This document shows positions 12,983 to 22,690 of a DNA stretch of 27,351 bases, one piece after another (positions within the stretch are counted from its first letter, which is position 1; each line of letters starts with the position of its first letter). Source of the stretch: Lachnospiraceae bacterium (GTDB taxonomy: Bacteria; Bacillota_A; Clostridia; Lachnospirales; Lachnospiraceae). The DNA is taken from contig SFGN01000034.1 in the NCBI GenBank assembly GCA_004556565.1, forward strand, positions 1-27,351, in the 5' to 3' direction. The position numbers were made by a program, and so were the translations under genes. Under the pieces are notes generated by a model. The model had not been told where the DNA came from, did no database searches, and was given only the letters and a program-made list of their open reading frames with translations.

Positions 12983-13633
12983 TCAATCCTTTGTTTCCAT
13001 CAATATCACTTCTCCGTACGGGAAGGAGATCTCGACCTTTTCACCCGCAAATTCATTGCTCACACACAGGCTGTTATATGGAGTCAGTGTATGATGGGAT
13101 AAGGGATATTTCGCGCCGGATATATTGAAATCCGTCACGGACATTCCCAACGGAAATACGGAAAAATAAGGACCGAATGCCTCCGCCCTTCTTAGTACAA
13201 AATCTTGATTCAGAAGCCTTATCTGATTATGGCTGTCCACGATCCTTGCATCTGCGCCCGCATCCAGGGCAAGCTTAAGGCTCTGGACATTAGCCCATGT
13301 ATGATCCATGCGCAGTCCCGTACCTCCTATAATAAGGATATGTTTTCTTCTCAGATCCATACAGAGGCGGAGTGCTATCTCTGTGTCTGAAGCATCTTTT
13401 ACCGGATTGAACTTCCTCATCGGAATATTCTTCCCTCTGTAATACTCAAGCACTTCTCCGGAAGCACTGTCAAAATCCCCAACGATATAATTCGGATTAA
13501 TTCCATGCTCATATAAGAACATCAGCCCTTTATCTACGCCAATAATAACTTCTGTATCTTCATCGTTTAAAATACCAAGCGCGAACTCTTCTTCTATCAT
13601 TCCGCCGCTGACAATTACCGTTCTTTTATTCAT
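12983..13633 (-). CDS. thiN: Thiamine pyrophosphokinase
   Basis: A 216-residue enzyme that transfers pyrophosphate from ATP to thiamine, giving the cofactor thiamine diphosphate in the cytosol. Motifs include VSGGMIEEEFAL, GVDKGLMFLYEHGINPNYIVGD, GDFDSAS, KDASDTEIAL and LIIGGTGLRMDHTWANVQSL, which line the active site of this family. The start at 13633 gives the standard MNKRTVIVSGG N-terminus; a longer reading adds 25 residues unlike the family. The gene overlaps rpe by 8 nt, the usual clostridial rsgA-rpe-thiN arrangement. Confidence 0.9.
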   Translation of the reverse strand: MNKRTVIVSGGMIEEEFALGILNDEDTEVIIGVDKGLMFLYEHGINPNYIVGDFDSASGEVLEYYRGKNIPMRKFNPVKDASDTEIALRLCMDLRRKHILIIGGTGLRMDHTWANVQSLKLALDAGADARIVDSHNQIRLLNQDFVLRRAEAFGPYFSVFPLGMSVTDFNISGAKYPLSHHTLTPYNSLCVSNEFAGEKVEISFPYGEVILMETKD

Positions 13634-14288
13634 AGTCTTTAAAAATCTCCATAAATCCTGAAACATTGTCTTCGATATTACCTTTAAAAACCGCAGAACC
13701 CGCAACAATTATGTTGGCTCCCGCATCCAGAACTTCTCTCGCATTCGTGTGATAAATCCCCCCATCCACCTGGATATCCGTATTCAGGCCTTTTTCATCA
13801 AGCAATCCTCTGAGTTCCCTGATTTTATCCAGAGATTCCGGGATAAATGCCTGTCCGCCGAACCCCGGCTCCACCGACATTACCAGAAACATCTCTGCCT
13901 GATCCAGATACGGAGCCAGGACCTCAACCGGTGTATCCGGCTTAATAGAAATGCCCGCTTTCATCCCACAGGCATGAATCTTGTCCAGAGTTGCCTGCAG
14001 ATCTTCACATGCTTCATAATGAACAGTCAGGATATCTGCTCCCGCTTTCTGAAATGCTTCCACATAACGTACAGGTTCGGTAATCATCAGATGCACATCC
14101 ATTACCTGGTCTGCCACTCCCTGAATTGACGCGAGGACCGGCATCCCGAAAGAAATACTCGGGACAAATATCCCGTCCATCACGTCAAAATGTAAATATT
14201 CTGCCCCCATTTTTTCTGTCGTTTTAATCTGCTCCCCCAGCACCTTAAAATCAGCTGACAATATCGACGGCGCTAATATCGGCCTCAT
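13626..14288 (-). CDS. rpe: Ribulose-phosphate 3-epimerase
   Basis: A 220-residue TIM-barrel enzyme that interconverts ribulose 5-phosphate and xylulose 5-phosphate in the pentose phosphate pathway. Seen directly: LAPSILSADF at the start, HFDVMDGIFVPSISFG with metal-binding His and Asp, DVHLMITEP, MSVEPGFGGQAFIP and QVDGGIYHTN with the second catalytic Asp. The length is normal for the family. An AGGAGG site precedes the ATG. The gene follows rsgA with a 64-bp gap and overlaps thiN, so it is part of the long operon. Confidence 0.96.
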   Translation of the reverse strand: MRPILAPSILSADFKVLGEQIKTTEKMGAEYLHFDVMDGIFVPSISFGMPVLASIQGVADQVMDVHLMITEPVRYVEAFQKAGADILTVHYEACEDLQATLDKIHACGMKAGISIKPDTPVEVLAPYLDQAEMFLVMSVEPGFGGQAFIPESLDKIRELRGLLDEKGLNTDIQVDGGIYHTNAREVLDAGANIIVAGSAVFKGNIEDNVSGFMEIFKDYE

Positions 14289-14352
14289 GTCTGTTTCCTC
14301 CTTTTATGTGACGTTGTGATTTTATTCCAATGATATCGAAAAATCCGGTATC

Positions 14353-15234
14353 CTAATACCTCTTTTTCTGCTGCAGCTCATTATACATTTCCAGATAGTT
14401 TTCATACCGGATCTTATGGATTTTTCCTTCTTCAACGGCACATTTTACCGCACACCCCGGTTCATGGACATGGTCACATCCGTTGAAACGGCATTTTCCT
14501 TCATATGGTGCAAATTCCCGGAAATAATACTTCAGTTCCTCTTTTTGGAAATCATTTACATAAAGGGAACTAAAACCCGGCGTATCCATAATAAATGATG
14601 TTTCATCTACAGAAATCAGCTCTGAATGCCGGGTCGTGTGTTTCCCGCGCGCAATCTTTTTGCTGATACTTCCGGTTTCCATCTGTATCTTTGACTGCAG
14701 GCAATTAATCAGAGAAGATTTTCCCGCTCCTGAAGGACCGGCGACAGCAGTCGTCTTTCCTTTCAGGATATCCCGTATTTCCACGATATTCTCTTCCTCC
14801 AGCGCACTTGTAAAAATCAAAGGATATCCCGCAGGACGGTAAATCTCCTCCAATGCTGACAGTTCTTCCTTTGACACAAGGTCTTTTTTGTTGAAACACA
14901 ATACCGGCTCAATCCCTTTTTCTTCCATCATTACAAGAAATCGATCCAGCAGATTAAAGTGCGGTTTCGGGTCTGCCGCCGCGAAAATAACCAGTGCCTG
15001 CTCGATGTTCGCCACTGCCGGGCGGATCAGTTCATTTTTCCGCGGAAATATCCTGATTATATTCCCTGTCTTCTGAGCTTCATCCAGAATTTCAATTTCA
15101 ACATCATCGCCGACAAGCGGCTTTTGCTTATCCTTTCGGAAAATTCCTTTTGCTTTACACTCATAAATACCGGATTCCACCACATGAACGTAGTAGAATC
15201 CGGCAATACCTTTCACTATTTTACCCTGCTTCAT
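14353..15234 (-). CDS. rsgA: Ribosome small-subunit-dependent GTPase
   Basis: A 293-residue circularly permuted GTPase that checks late maturation of the 30S subunit. Domains: an N-terminal OB-fold (1-65), a G domain with the permuted order NKKD (115-118), P-loop GPSGAGKSSL (166-175), DTPGFSSL (G3), and a C-terminal zinc module CRFNGCDHVHEPGCAVKCAV. All expected residues are present. Its ATG overlaps the kinase stop codon by one base (TAATG), so translation is coupled. The kinase-phosphatase-rsgA neighbourhood is conserved in Bacillota. Confidence 0.96.
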   Translation of the reverse strand: MKQGKIVKGIAGFYYVHVVESGIYECKAKGIFRKDKQKPLVGDDVEIEILDEAQKTGNIIRIFPRKNELIRPAVANIEQALVIFAAADPKPHFNLLDRFLVMMEEKGIEPVLCFNKKDLVSKEELSALEEIYRPAGYPLIFTSALEEENIVEIRDILKGKTTAVAGPSGAGKSSLINCLQSKIQMETGSISKKIARGKHTTRHSELISVDETSFIMDTPGFSSLYVNDFQKEELKYYFREFAPYEGKCRFNGCDHVHEPGCAVKCAVEEGKIHKIRYENYLEMYNELQQKKRY

Positions 15235-17318
15235 TATTCCTCCGGAATATTCGTCCCTGAATCCCCACCGGAATCAGGATTCTTTTCGTCGCCCATATCC
15301 GGACCAAGACTTACGACAAAATCAATCGCCGTACCAGCAGGCATCTCTGTTCCCGGTGCTACCGACTGGCTGATTACTTTGCCCGGTGTCACATAAGAAT
15401 TATGCTCCTCTGTCACAGCACCGATGGAAAATCCAAGTGCGGTCAGTGCCTGCTCCGCAGCTTCACGGCTCTTATTCGTCAAAGTCGGAACTGCAACCAT
15501 CTGGATCTCCGGTCCTTTGCTGACTGTGTATTCAATCACTGTTCCCGTATCAACTTTATTCCCCGATTTTTTCTTCTGGGAAATGACAGTCCCGGCTTCC
15601 TTGTCGCTATACTCTTCTGTAGCCTGACCGATAAGGCCTAATGCTGCCAGTTCCGCCTCTGCCTGAGCCGCAGTCATTCCTACAATATTAGGTATTTTAA
15701 CCTTCTCAGCTCCAAGGCTGACGATCATCTTGACCGTTGTCCCTTCCTGCACTTCCGTACCGGCCGGCGGATCTGTCGAAATGACCTTTCCGGCTTCGAT
15801 ATTACTGTCATATTGTGACTCTGCCTCCACGACCAGTTCCTTGTCCGCCAGAAGCTTCTGTGCCCGCTCCTCACTTTCACCTACCACATCAGGAACAATT
15901 ACATTCTTGATTTCTTCCCCGGTGCTGACTATAACCTGAATCTCTGTGTTTTTGTCAACTTTCGTGTCAGCTTTCGTCTTCTGTTCCATGATCTGCCCCT
16001 TCTTATAGTGATCCGAAGGCTCTCTGCCGACAACAACATAACCAAGCCCTCGCTTATTCAGGGCTTCCTGTGCCTGTTCTTCGGTCATTCCCAGCAGATT
16101 CGGTACAATTGCCTGCCCTGTTTCATTCTCCTGTGTTATGCTCGGGACAGACTTGAATAACCCGAAGGCTTTTCCTACCATAAATAATACCGCAAAGGCA
16201 ATGATTACAGCAGCTACGATCATCAGGATTTTCATCACCTTACGGGTATCCTGACTTGTATCATCCTTACGGTCTCCGCTTTTACGATCATTACGCCTTC
16301 CGTTCCCGGTATAATCATCACCTATATCATAACCGTCATCTTCATCATCATGACTCTTACGGTTATTATATTCTTCCTCCTCCGGTCTTTCCCTTCTGCG
16401 GCGTCTCTTCTGCAGACGGTCGATTTCTTCTTCAGACATAACCACCGTCGCCGTAGCTCCTGCCGGCTTTCTTCCGGCTTTCGATGCATCTGCATCAATA
16501 TTCACCATAGCACGCTTCAGATCAGTAATCAGCTCCTGGCAGTTCTGATATCTGCGTGCCGTACTCTTCTGGACACATTTTAAAATAATATTTTCCAGGC
16601 TTCTCGGAATATTCTTTACTTCATCGGACGGGCGCGGAAAATCATCCTGCAGATGTTTTAACGCAACCGTAACCGTAGAATCCCCGTCATACGGGACATG
16701 CCCCGTCACCATCTCATAAATCGTGATACCTGCAGAATAAATATCGCTCTTTTCATCAACAATACCGCCCCTTGCCTGTTCCGGGGAGGTGTAATGCACA
16801 GACCCCATCACATTCGTGCTGATAGTACTCGTAGATGTCGTCGCGCGGGCGATGCCGAAGTCCGTCACCTTCACCTTACCGTCATTGGAAATGATAATGT
16901 TCTGCGGCTTGATATCCCTGTGGATAATATGCTGGTTATGTGCCGCCTGGATTCCGGTAACCATCTGAATTGCAATGCTGATGGTCTCCTTAGCACTGAG
17001 ACGTCCCTTTTTCTCAATATAATCCTTCAGTGTGATGCCTTCCACAAGCTCCATGACCATGTAATACAGCCCTCTGTCCTGACCCACATCATAGACATTC
17101 ACTACATTCGGGTGCATGAGTCCTGCAGCTGCCTGTGCTTCACTTAAAAACTTCTGGATAAATACTTTATCTGAACGATAGTCGCTTTTTAATACTTTCA
17201 CGGCCACAAACCGGTTCAGCTTGTGATCCTTCCCCTTATATACGTCTGCCATGCCCCCGGAACCGATCCGTTCCAGAATCTCATAGCGTTTCCCCAAAAA
17301 GATTCCTTCCTTCAACAT
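15234..17318 (-). CDS. prkC: PASTA-domain Ser/Thr protein kinase
   Basis: A 694-residue membrane kinase that senses peptidoglycan fragments and controls growth, wall synthesis and germination-type responses. The cytosolic kinase domain (about 10-275) has the glycine loop GSGGMAD, Lys41 in AVKVLK, HRDIKPQN (133-140) and DFGIA (153-157). A charged linker (about 300-355) leads to one transmembrane segment (about 363-383), then four extracellular PASTA repeats (about 398-670) and an acidic tail. The downstream 3' neighbour is rsgA, and the PP2C phosphatase gene lies 12 bp upstream, the classic kinase/phosphatase pair. It looks intact. Confidence 0.96.
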   Translation of the reverse strand: MLKEGIFLGKRYEILERIGSGGMADVYKGKDHKLNRFVAVKVLKSDYRSDKVFIQKFLSEAQAAAGLMHPNVVNVYDVGQDRGLYYMVMELVEGITLKDYIEKKGRLSAKETISIAIQMVTGIQAAHNQHIIHRDIKPQNIIISNDGKVKVTDFGIARATTSTSTISTNVMGSVHYTSPEQARGGIVDEKSDIYSAGITIYEMVTGHVPYDGDSTVTVALKHLQDDFPRPSDEVKNIPRSLENIILKCVQKSTARRYQNCQELITDLKRAMVNIDADASKAGRKPAGATATVVMSEEEIDRLQKRRRRRERPEEEEYNNRKSHDDEDDGYDIGDDYTGNGRRNDRKSGDRKDDTSQDTRKVMKILMIVAAVIIAFAVLFMVGKAFGLFKSVPSITQENETGQAIVPNLLGMTEEQAQEALNKRGLGYVVVGREPSDHYKKGQIMEQKTKADTKVDKNTEIQVIVSTGEEIKNVIVPDVVGESEERAQKLLADKELVVEAESQYDSNIEAGKVISTDPPAGTEVQEGTTVKMIVSLGAEKVKIPNIVGMTAAQAEAELAALGLIGQATEEYSDKEAGTVISQKKKSGNKVDTGTVIEYTVSKGPEIQMVAVPTLTNKSREAAEQALTALGFSIGAVTEEHNSYVTPGKVISQSVAPGTEMPAGTAIDFVVSLGPDMGDEKNPDSGGDSGTNIPEE

Positions 17319-17330
17319 ATACTCACCTCA

Positions 17331-18065
17331 TTATTCCGTTAAGGTAAAAGGCTCTGCAAGTACGACACCGATGTTATCCGTGCCGCCGTTTTCTTTTGCC
17401 GCTGCCACCAGGGATGTCCCAGCTTCCACAATGTCCCTGCTCCCCTGTACAATGTGGAACAGCTCTTCATCCTCTACCATATTGCTCAGTCCGTCCGTGC
17501 ACATCAGAATGATGTCCCCTCTTTTCAGACGGTGCTCATAAAAATCTACTTCAACGTTCTCCTTCGCGCCGATCGCACGGGTAATGATATTCTTATCCGG
17601 ATGATGCTTTGCCTCTTCCGGCTTGATGCCGCCCAGACGGACCATCTCTTCCACCAGAGAATGGTCTTTTGAAAGCTGTAAAATCCCCTGATTGATCAGG
17701 TACAGACGGCTGTCACCGACATTCGCAAAATACATCATCTGATTCACTATTGTGGCCGCCACCACGGTCGTTCCCATTCCCTTCAGATGCGGGTCCGAAG
17801 AAGCTTCCCTAATAATCTCGGTGTTTGCTGTTTTGATTGCAGAGACCAGTGCCCTCTCCACGTCGGTGTCTGTACTCTTCTTTAACTCCCTGCAAAGTAC
17901 CTCCACCGTATATTTTGACGCATAATCGCCTGCCTGATGTCCGCCCATTCCGTCTGCCACCACGAACAGATTCGGAAGAGAGCCCAGCGGCTTATTAGTC
18001 GCATAGACATAATCCTGATTCACCTGTCTTACCATTCCTACGTCTGTAATCGCAAATGTTTTCAT
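17331..18065 (-). CDS. prpC: PP2C-family Ser/Thr phosphatase
   Basis: A 244-residue metal-dependent phosphatase expected to reverse the PASTA kinase. Metal-binding motifs are visible: TDVGMVRQVNQDY at the start, VADGMGGHQAGDYAS, GMGTTVVAATI, NVGDSRLYL, LMCTDGLSNMVEDEEL and GGTDNIGVVL. The ATG overlaps the end of rlmN by 4 nt, and the kinase starts 12 bp after the stop, so the three are co-translated. It is a soluble cytosolic protein with no transmembrane segment. Confidence 0.95.
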   Translation of the reverse strand: MKTFAITDVGMVRQVNQDYVYATNKPLGSLPNLFVVADGMGGHQAGDYASKYTVEVLCRELKKSTDTDVERALVSAIKTANTEIIREASSDPHLKGMGTTVVAATIVNQMMYFANVGDSRLYLINQGILQLSKDHSLVEEMVRLGGIKPEEAKHHPDKNIITRAIGAKENVEVDFYEHRLKRGDIILMCTDGLSNMVEDEELFHIVQGSRDIVEAGTSLVAAAKENGGTDNIGVVLAEPFTLTE

Positions 18066-19117
18066 GGTTTTCTCCTTTCCTGTTGCAAAGTTGTGGACAC
18101 CCTTCTCCTCAGCTGACCGCAGGCTCCGTCAATATCCGCACCCATCTCTCTTCTTATAGTAACATTTATTCCGTTTTTTTCAAGTTTATTTTTAAAATTA
18201 AGAGCACTTTTACGGCTCGGCTGTTTAAAGTCTCTTTCCTTGATCGGATTTACCGGAATGAGATTCAGATGGCAGTTTCTTTCTTTTAAAATCCTGATAA
18301 GCTCTCTCGCATCTTCCTCATTATCATTGACTCCTTCCACAAGGCTGTACTCAAAAGTAATCCTTCGTCCGGTTTCCTTAAAATAATCATCGCACGCTTT
18401 CAGCACTTCATCCAAATGATATTTATTTGCCACCGGCATCAGCTTCTTTCTTTTTTCCTGTGTGGAGCCGTGCAGAGAAAGCGCCAGTGTTATCTGCAGA
18501 TGCTCATTTGCCAGATCATACATTTTCGGGACAATCCCACAGGTTGACACAGTCACATTTCTCTGACTGATATTCAGTCCGTGTTCATCTGTCAGCAGGC
18601 GGATAAATTTTAGCAGATTATTATAATTATCAAGCGGCTCACCTGTTCCCATCACCACCACATTCGATATACGTTCGCCGATGATTTTCTGAATCTCATA
18701 AATCTGTCCCACCATCTCCGCCGGAGAAAGATTTCTCTCCAGCCCGTCCAGTGTGGAGGCACAGAAACGGCAGCCCATCCGGCAGCCCACCTGGGAAGAA
18801 ATGCATACCGAATTGCCATGTTTATACCGCATCAGAACGCTTTCCACCAGGTTGCCGTCATAAAGCTGAAACAAAAATTTATTTGTTCCATCTAAGGAAG
18901 ACTGCTGCCGCTTCACCATAGCCACCGGAAAAATCACATATTCCTCTTCCAGACGGTTCCTAAGAGTCAGCGAAAGGTTCGTCATCTCCGAAAAGCTGTC
19001 CGCCAGCTTAACATGAAGCCACTCATAAATCTGTTTTGCCCGAAAGCTCTTTTCCCCAAAAGCTTTCATTTCCTCCTGCAGTTCCTCATATGTATAGGAA
19101 CGAATATCTTTTTTCAT
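18062..19117 (-). CDS. rlmN: Dual-specificity 23S rRNA/tRNA methyltransferase
   Basis: A 351-residue radical-SAM enzyme that methylates C2 of A2503 in 23S rRNA and of A37 in some tRNAs. The 4Fe-4S cysteines are Cys112, Cys116 and Cys119 in GCRMGCRFCAS. Other signatures are VVMGTGEPLDNYNN, NVTVSTCGIVP, LALSLHG and EYSLVEGVND, and the C-terminal RREMGADIDGACGQLR carries the methyl-accepting cysteine. It lies 12 bp after rsmB and overlaps the phosphatase gene. Confidence 0.96.
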   Translation of the reverse strand: MKKDIRSYTYEELQEEMKAFGEKSFRAKQIYEWLHVKLADSFSEMTNLSLTLRNRLEEEYVIFPVAMVKRQQSSLDGTNKFLFQLYDGNLVESVLMRYKHGNSVCISSQVGCRMGCRFCASTLDGLERNLSPAEMVGQIYEIQKIIGERISNVVVMGTGEPLDNYNNLLKFIRLLTDEHGLNISQRNVTVSTCGIVPKMYDLANEHLQITLALSLHGSTQEKRKKLMPVANKYHLDEVLKACDDYFKETGRRITFEYSLVEGVNDNEEDARELIRILKERNCHLNLIPVNPIKERDFKQPSRKSALNFKNKLEKNGINVTIRREMGADIDGACGQLRRRVSTTLQQERRKP

Positions 19118-19129
19118 ATATTAATTTCC

Positions 19130-20488
19130 TTATTTATTATTTGAATCATTACAGTTCCGCTTCATACACGCCAGAAAGAATCCGTCACTTTGGTGGATTC
19201 CCGGAAGGAGCTGGATCATTCCGTTTTCCTCCACATCAGCCCGAAGCTCACTGCAAAGCCGTTCCCTGATATCCGTCAGTGAAAACTCCGGATATTTCTC
19301 CAAAAACCAGTGTACATTGTCCTGATTTTCGGCATGGTTGATCGTACAGGTACTGTAGATGAGCGTTCCTCCCGGTTTTACATACGTCCGGACATTCTCT
19401 AGTATTTCCCGCTGCAGCCCGGCAAGCTGTGCTGCGCCTTCCGGTGTTGCCTTATACTTCAGATCTGTCTTTTTGCCAAGCACTCCAAGGCCGGAGCACG
19501 GCAGGTCCGCCACGACAATATCCGCTTTTTCAACGGAATCAGCATCAAATACAAGTGCATCCTGCTGTACGGCACGAATATTCAAAAGTCCGGTACGGTC
19601 AATATTTTCCTGTATCAGATCTACTTTGTATTGTGTAAGATCCCTTGCTTCCACCATTCCGCTTCCGTTCAAAAGCTCTGCCATATGGAGGGATTTCCCG
19701 CCCGGTGCGGCACAGACATCAATGATATAATCGCCCTCCCTGGGGGCTGCCGCCTCACAGACCAGCATGGAGCTGATATCCTGCACTGAAAAATATCCTT
19801 TTGCGAAGCTTTCCAGATCTCCGAGGTAATCATAACCTGAAATCCTGCAGGCATACGGCAGATAAGGATGCCTCTGCACCGTCACGCCTTCTGCCGCAAA
19901 TATCTCTTCCGGATTCCTGCTTTTATCAGACCAACGGATCGTAAGCGGTTTTTCTTTCTGGAAATCTGCCAGCATTGTTTCTATCGTTTCCGGATCATAA
20001 GTTTCCATCCAGAGTTCCAGGATGCACAAAGGCATGGAATACTGAACCGAAAGACGCGCTTTTGTCTCCTTTGGATAAACGACATCCTTTAAGCCCCTTG
20101 CCGTGCTTCTCAGCACGCCGTTCACAAAACCTCTCAGTGTCCCGAACCCTTTTTTCACCGCCAGCTTCACTGCCTCATTGCAGACGGCGGAATCCGGCAC
20201 GGTATCCATGTATTTAAGCTGATACACGGCACTCCGCAATATATTACGGATCACCGGCTTCATTTTTTTTACTTTCACCTTTGAAAACCGGTCTAAAATG
20301 TAATCCAGCTCAATCATATGCTCCAGCGTGCCTTCCGTCACTCTGGTAATAAATGCCCGTTCCTTTTTATCGAGATACTGATATTTCCCCAGTACTTCAC
20401 GGAGAACAATGTGGCTGTACATTCCTTTCTCCGTCACTTCCATCAGGATTCCGAGGACAATATCTCTCTCAGTTACCGGTTTAGTCAT
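19130..20488 (-). CDS. rsmB: 16S rRNA m5C967 methyltransferase
   Basis: A 452-residue enzyme with an N-terminal NusB-like RNA-binding domain (about 1-140) and a SAM-dependent methyltransferase domain (about 160-445). Motifs: DVCAAPGGKSLHMAELL (SAM site), ADLPCSGLGVLGKK with a motif IV cysteine and IYSTCTINHAEN with the catalytic cysteine. ATG 20488 (MTKPVTERD) is preferred: it overlaps the upstream peptidase gene by 8 nt and has GGAGG upstream. An ATG six codons earlier is possible. The neighbourhood fmt-peptidase-rsmB-rlmN is typical of clostridia. Confidence 0.94.
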   Translation of the reverse strand: MTKPVTERDIVLGILMEVTEKGMYSHIVLREVLGKYQYLDKKERAFITRVTEGTLEHMIELDYILDRFSKVKVKKMKPVIRNILRSAVYQLKYMDTVPDSAVCNEAVKLAVKKGFGTLRGFVNGVLRSTARGLKDVVYPKETKARLSVQYSMPLCILELWMETYDPETIETMLADFQKEKPLTIRWSDKSRNPEEIFAAEGVTVQRHPYLPYACRISGYDYLGDLESFAKGYFSVQDISSMLVCEAAAPREGDYIIDVCAAPGGKSLHMAELLNGSGMVEARDLTQYKVDLIQENIDRTGLLNIRAVQQDALVFDADSVEKADIVVADLPCSGLGVLGKKTDLKYKATPEGAAQLAGLQREILENVRTYVKPGGTLIYSTCTINHAENQDNVHWFLEKYPEFSLTDIRERLCSELRADVEENGMIQLLPGIHQSDGFFLACMKRNCNDSNNK

Positions 20489-21182
20489 TCCTTCTTCTTC
20501 CTCCAATCAGAATCAGTCGAAGAAGCTGCAGAATCATAGAAGCCGCGCTTGCCACATAAGTCATTGCCGCAGCTCCAAGGACTGCTTTTGTCTGCTTTAT
20601 CTCTTCCCCGTAAAGCATTCCACCAGTTTCCAGTGCTTTAACCGCGCGGCGGGAAGCATTAAATTCCACCGGCAGTGTCACGATATGGAACAATACCGCC
20701 AGAGAGAATAACAAAATTCCCAGATTAATAAATATCAAAGACGCATCCCCTGAAATCAACAGTCCGATGATAATCAGCGGCCAGGAAATTGCAGACCCGA
20801 AATTTGCCGCCGGTACAAGAGCACCGCGGATTTTCAAAGGTGCATACCCTACAGAATGCTGTACCGCATGCCCGCACTCATGGGCTGCGACACCGATCGC
20901 GGCAACTGATGCAGAACCGTAGACTGTATCCGAAAGACTCAGTGTCTTATTGCGCGGATCATAGTGGTCTGTCAGATTTCCCGAAATGTGGCGCACCTGG
21001 ACATCATAAATGCCATTTGCTCTTAAAATGCGCTCTGCTGCTTCTTTTCCGGTCATTCCAAGACGGCTTCTCACCCTGGAATAGCGGTTAAACACCGAAT
21101 TAACTCTGGCAGATGCCAGCATGGAAATCACAACACCGATTATAACAAGAATATAGGTTGGATCGTAATAATATCGAAACAT
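20481..21182 (-). CDS. yugP: YugP-type neutral zinc metallopeptidase, membrane-bound
   Basis: A 233-residue membrane protein with the zincin motif HECGHAVQH (about residues 101-109) and several hydrophobic segments: one at the N-terminus (YILVIIGVVISMLASARV), two near 130-165 and one near the C-terminus. It belongs to the YugP-like zinc peptidase family; the substrate is unknown to me. The gene sits between fmt and rsmB, a frequent clostridial position, with a 36-bp gap after fmt and an 8-nt overlap with rsmB. Confidence 0.9.
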   Translation of the reverse strand: MFRYYYDPTYILVIIGVVISMLASARVNSVFNRYSRVRSRLGMTGKEAAERILRANGIYDVQVRHISGNLTDHYDPRNKTLSLSDTVYGSASVAAIGVAAHECGHAVQHSVGYAPLKIRGALVPAANFGSAISWPLIIIGLLISGDASLIFINLGILLFSLAVLFHIVTLPVEFNASRRAVKALETGGMLYGEEIKQTKAVLGAAAMTYVASAASMILQLLRLILIGGRRRND

Positions 21183-21218
21183 ACATTATCCTCCATTCAA
21201 AAAATAACTTTGTCATGA

Positions 21219-22172
21219 CTACTGTTCTGACAAAAACACCGTACCTTCTGCCATCGGGTATCCACGGAGAAATGCTCCCGTGTCCATCCGTTTTTTGCCC
21301 GGCATCTGTACTTCTTCCACAACAAGCACGCCCCCTCCGGTCTGAACCGAAAAATGAGCTTTTCCCACCTGTACCACCGTTCCGGGTTCCGGCTTCGTAT
21401 TCTGTGTATCTGCCGGTTCCTCCGCGATCCTGCTTTTCCAGATTTTCAGAACTTTTCCGTTCCAGTGCGTATATGCCCCCGGCCAGGAGGTAAGTCCCCT
21501 CACGAGACGTTCAATCTCTGCCGCCGGACGGCTCCAGTCAATATTTCCCAGTTTTTTATCCAGCATTCTCGCATAGGGAGTCGTCATCTCTCCCTGTTTT
21601 TCAGGCATAAGCTTTCCGGCAGCTGCGTCCTCCAGTGTTTTCACGCACAGCTTCGCCCCGGCCTCTGCCAGTTTATCATGAAGGCTTTCACCTGTATCAT
21701 CCCCGGCAATCGGCACCTCTGCTTTCAGCAGCATATCTCCCGTATCCAGGCCTTCATCCATCTGCATCGTCGTCACTCCGGTCACCGTCTCCCCGCCGAG
21801 GATCGCCCACTGAATCGGCGCAGCCCCCCGGTATTTAGGAAGAAGTGATGCGTGTACGTTAATACATCCGTAAGGCGTCATTTCCAGAATCTCTTTCGGG
21901 AGGATCTGTCCAAATGCGACAACAACGATCACATCTGCCTGATATTTTTTCAGTTCTTCCACGCACTCCGGTCTGCGTATCCGCTGCGGCTGGTAAACAG
22001 GAATCCCTGCAGCGAGGGCGGCCTCCTTCACCGGAGGGAACTGCATTTCTTTTCCTCGTCCCTTCGGCTTATCCGGCTGCGTCACTGCAAGGCACACCTG
22101 ATGCCCGGCTTCTGTCAGCGCCTGCAGTGTCCCCACCGCAAAATCCGGTGTCCCCATAAATATTACTCTCAT
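21219..22172 (-). CDS. fmt: Methionyl-tRNA formyltransferase
   Basis: A 317-residue enzyme that formylates initiator Met-tRNA using 10-formyl-tetrahydrofolate. The N-terminus MRVIFMGTPDFAVGTL, the catalytic block NVHASLLPKYRGAAPIQWAI (Asn, His) and MQMDEGLDTGDML are diagnostic; the C-terminal OB-like domain follows at about 205. The ATG begins directly after the def stop codon, so the formylation and deformylation genes are coupled, as in most bacteria. Confidence 0.96.
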   Translation of the reverse strand: MRVIFMGTPDFAVGTLQALTEAGHQVCLAVTQPDKPKGRGKEMQFPPVKEAALAAGIPVYQPQRIRRPECVEELKKYQADVIVVVAFGQILPKEILEMTPYGCINVHASLLPKYRGAAPIQWAILGGETVTGVTTMQMDEGLDTGDMLLKAEVPIAGDDTGESLHDKLAEAGAKLCVKTLEDAAAGKLMPEKQGEMTTPYARMLDKKLGNIDWSRPAAEIERLVRGLTSWPGAYTHWNGKVLKIWKSRIAEEPADTQNTKPEPGTVVQVGKAHFSVQTGGGVLVVEEVQMPGKKRMDTGAFLRGYPMAEGTVFLSEQ

Positions 22173-22676
22173 TTATTCTTCATCCTCTCCATACTCATCG
22201 AATTCGTCATCCTCTTCCTCCGACGGGTCATGCAGACCGTCTTCGGCAAGCTCTACATATAATTTCCCGGACAAATGATCGATTTCATGACAGAATGCTC
22301 TTGCCAGAAGGCCTTCTCCCTCAATTTCAAACTCCTGCATATCAACATCCTGTGCACGCACTTTCACATAATTAGGTCTTGTTACGATTCCGTATTTTCC
22401 AGGTACGCTTAAGCAGCCTTCTTCTCCTGTCTGCTCTCCGGATGTTTCGATAATCTCCGGATTGACCAGCACAATCGGTCCTTCTCCCACATCAATAACC
22501 ACAATCCTTTTCAATATTCCGACCTGAGGTGCGGCAAGGCCGACACCATTTCTTTCATACATGGTATCCAGCATATCTTCAATCAAAATCCGGGTACGAA
22601 GCGTCATCTTTGTCACTGTTTTGCACTGCTTCTCTAAAACTTCATCTCCAATTTCACGAACCTGTCTGATTCCCAT
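22173..22676 (-). CDS. def: Peptide deformylase
   Basis: A 167-residue metalloenzyme that removes the formyl group from new proteins. All three active-site motifs are present: GVGLAAPQVG, EEGCLSVPG (metal Cys) and HEIDHL (metal His and catalytic Glu). The C-terminus has an unusually acidic extension (DPSEEEDDEFDEYGEDEE) beyond the folded domain. A strong AGGAGG site precedes the ATG, 14 bp after priA. Confidence 0.96.
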   Translation of the reverse strand: MGIRQVREIGDEVLEKQCKTVTKMTLRTRILIEDMLDTMYERNGVGLAAPQVGILKRIVVIDVGEGPIVLVNPEIIETSGEQTGEEGCLSVPGKYGIVTRPNYVKVRAQDVDMQEFEIEGEGLLARAFCHEIDHLSGKLYVELAEDGLHDPSEEEDDEFDEYGEDEE

Positions 22677-22690
22677 AATAACCTCCTGTA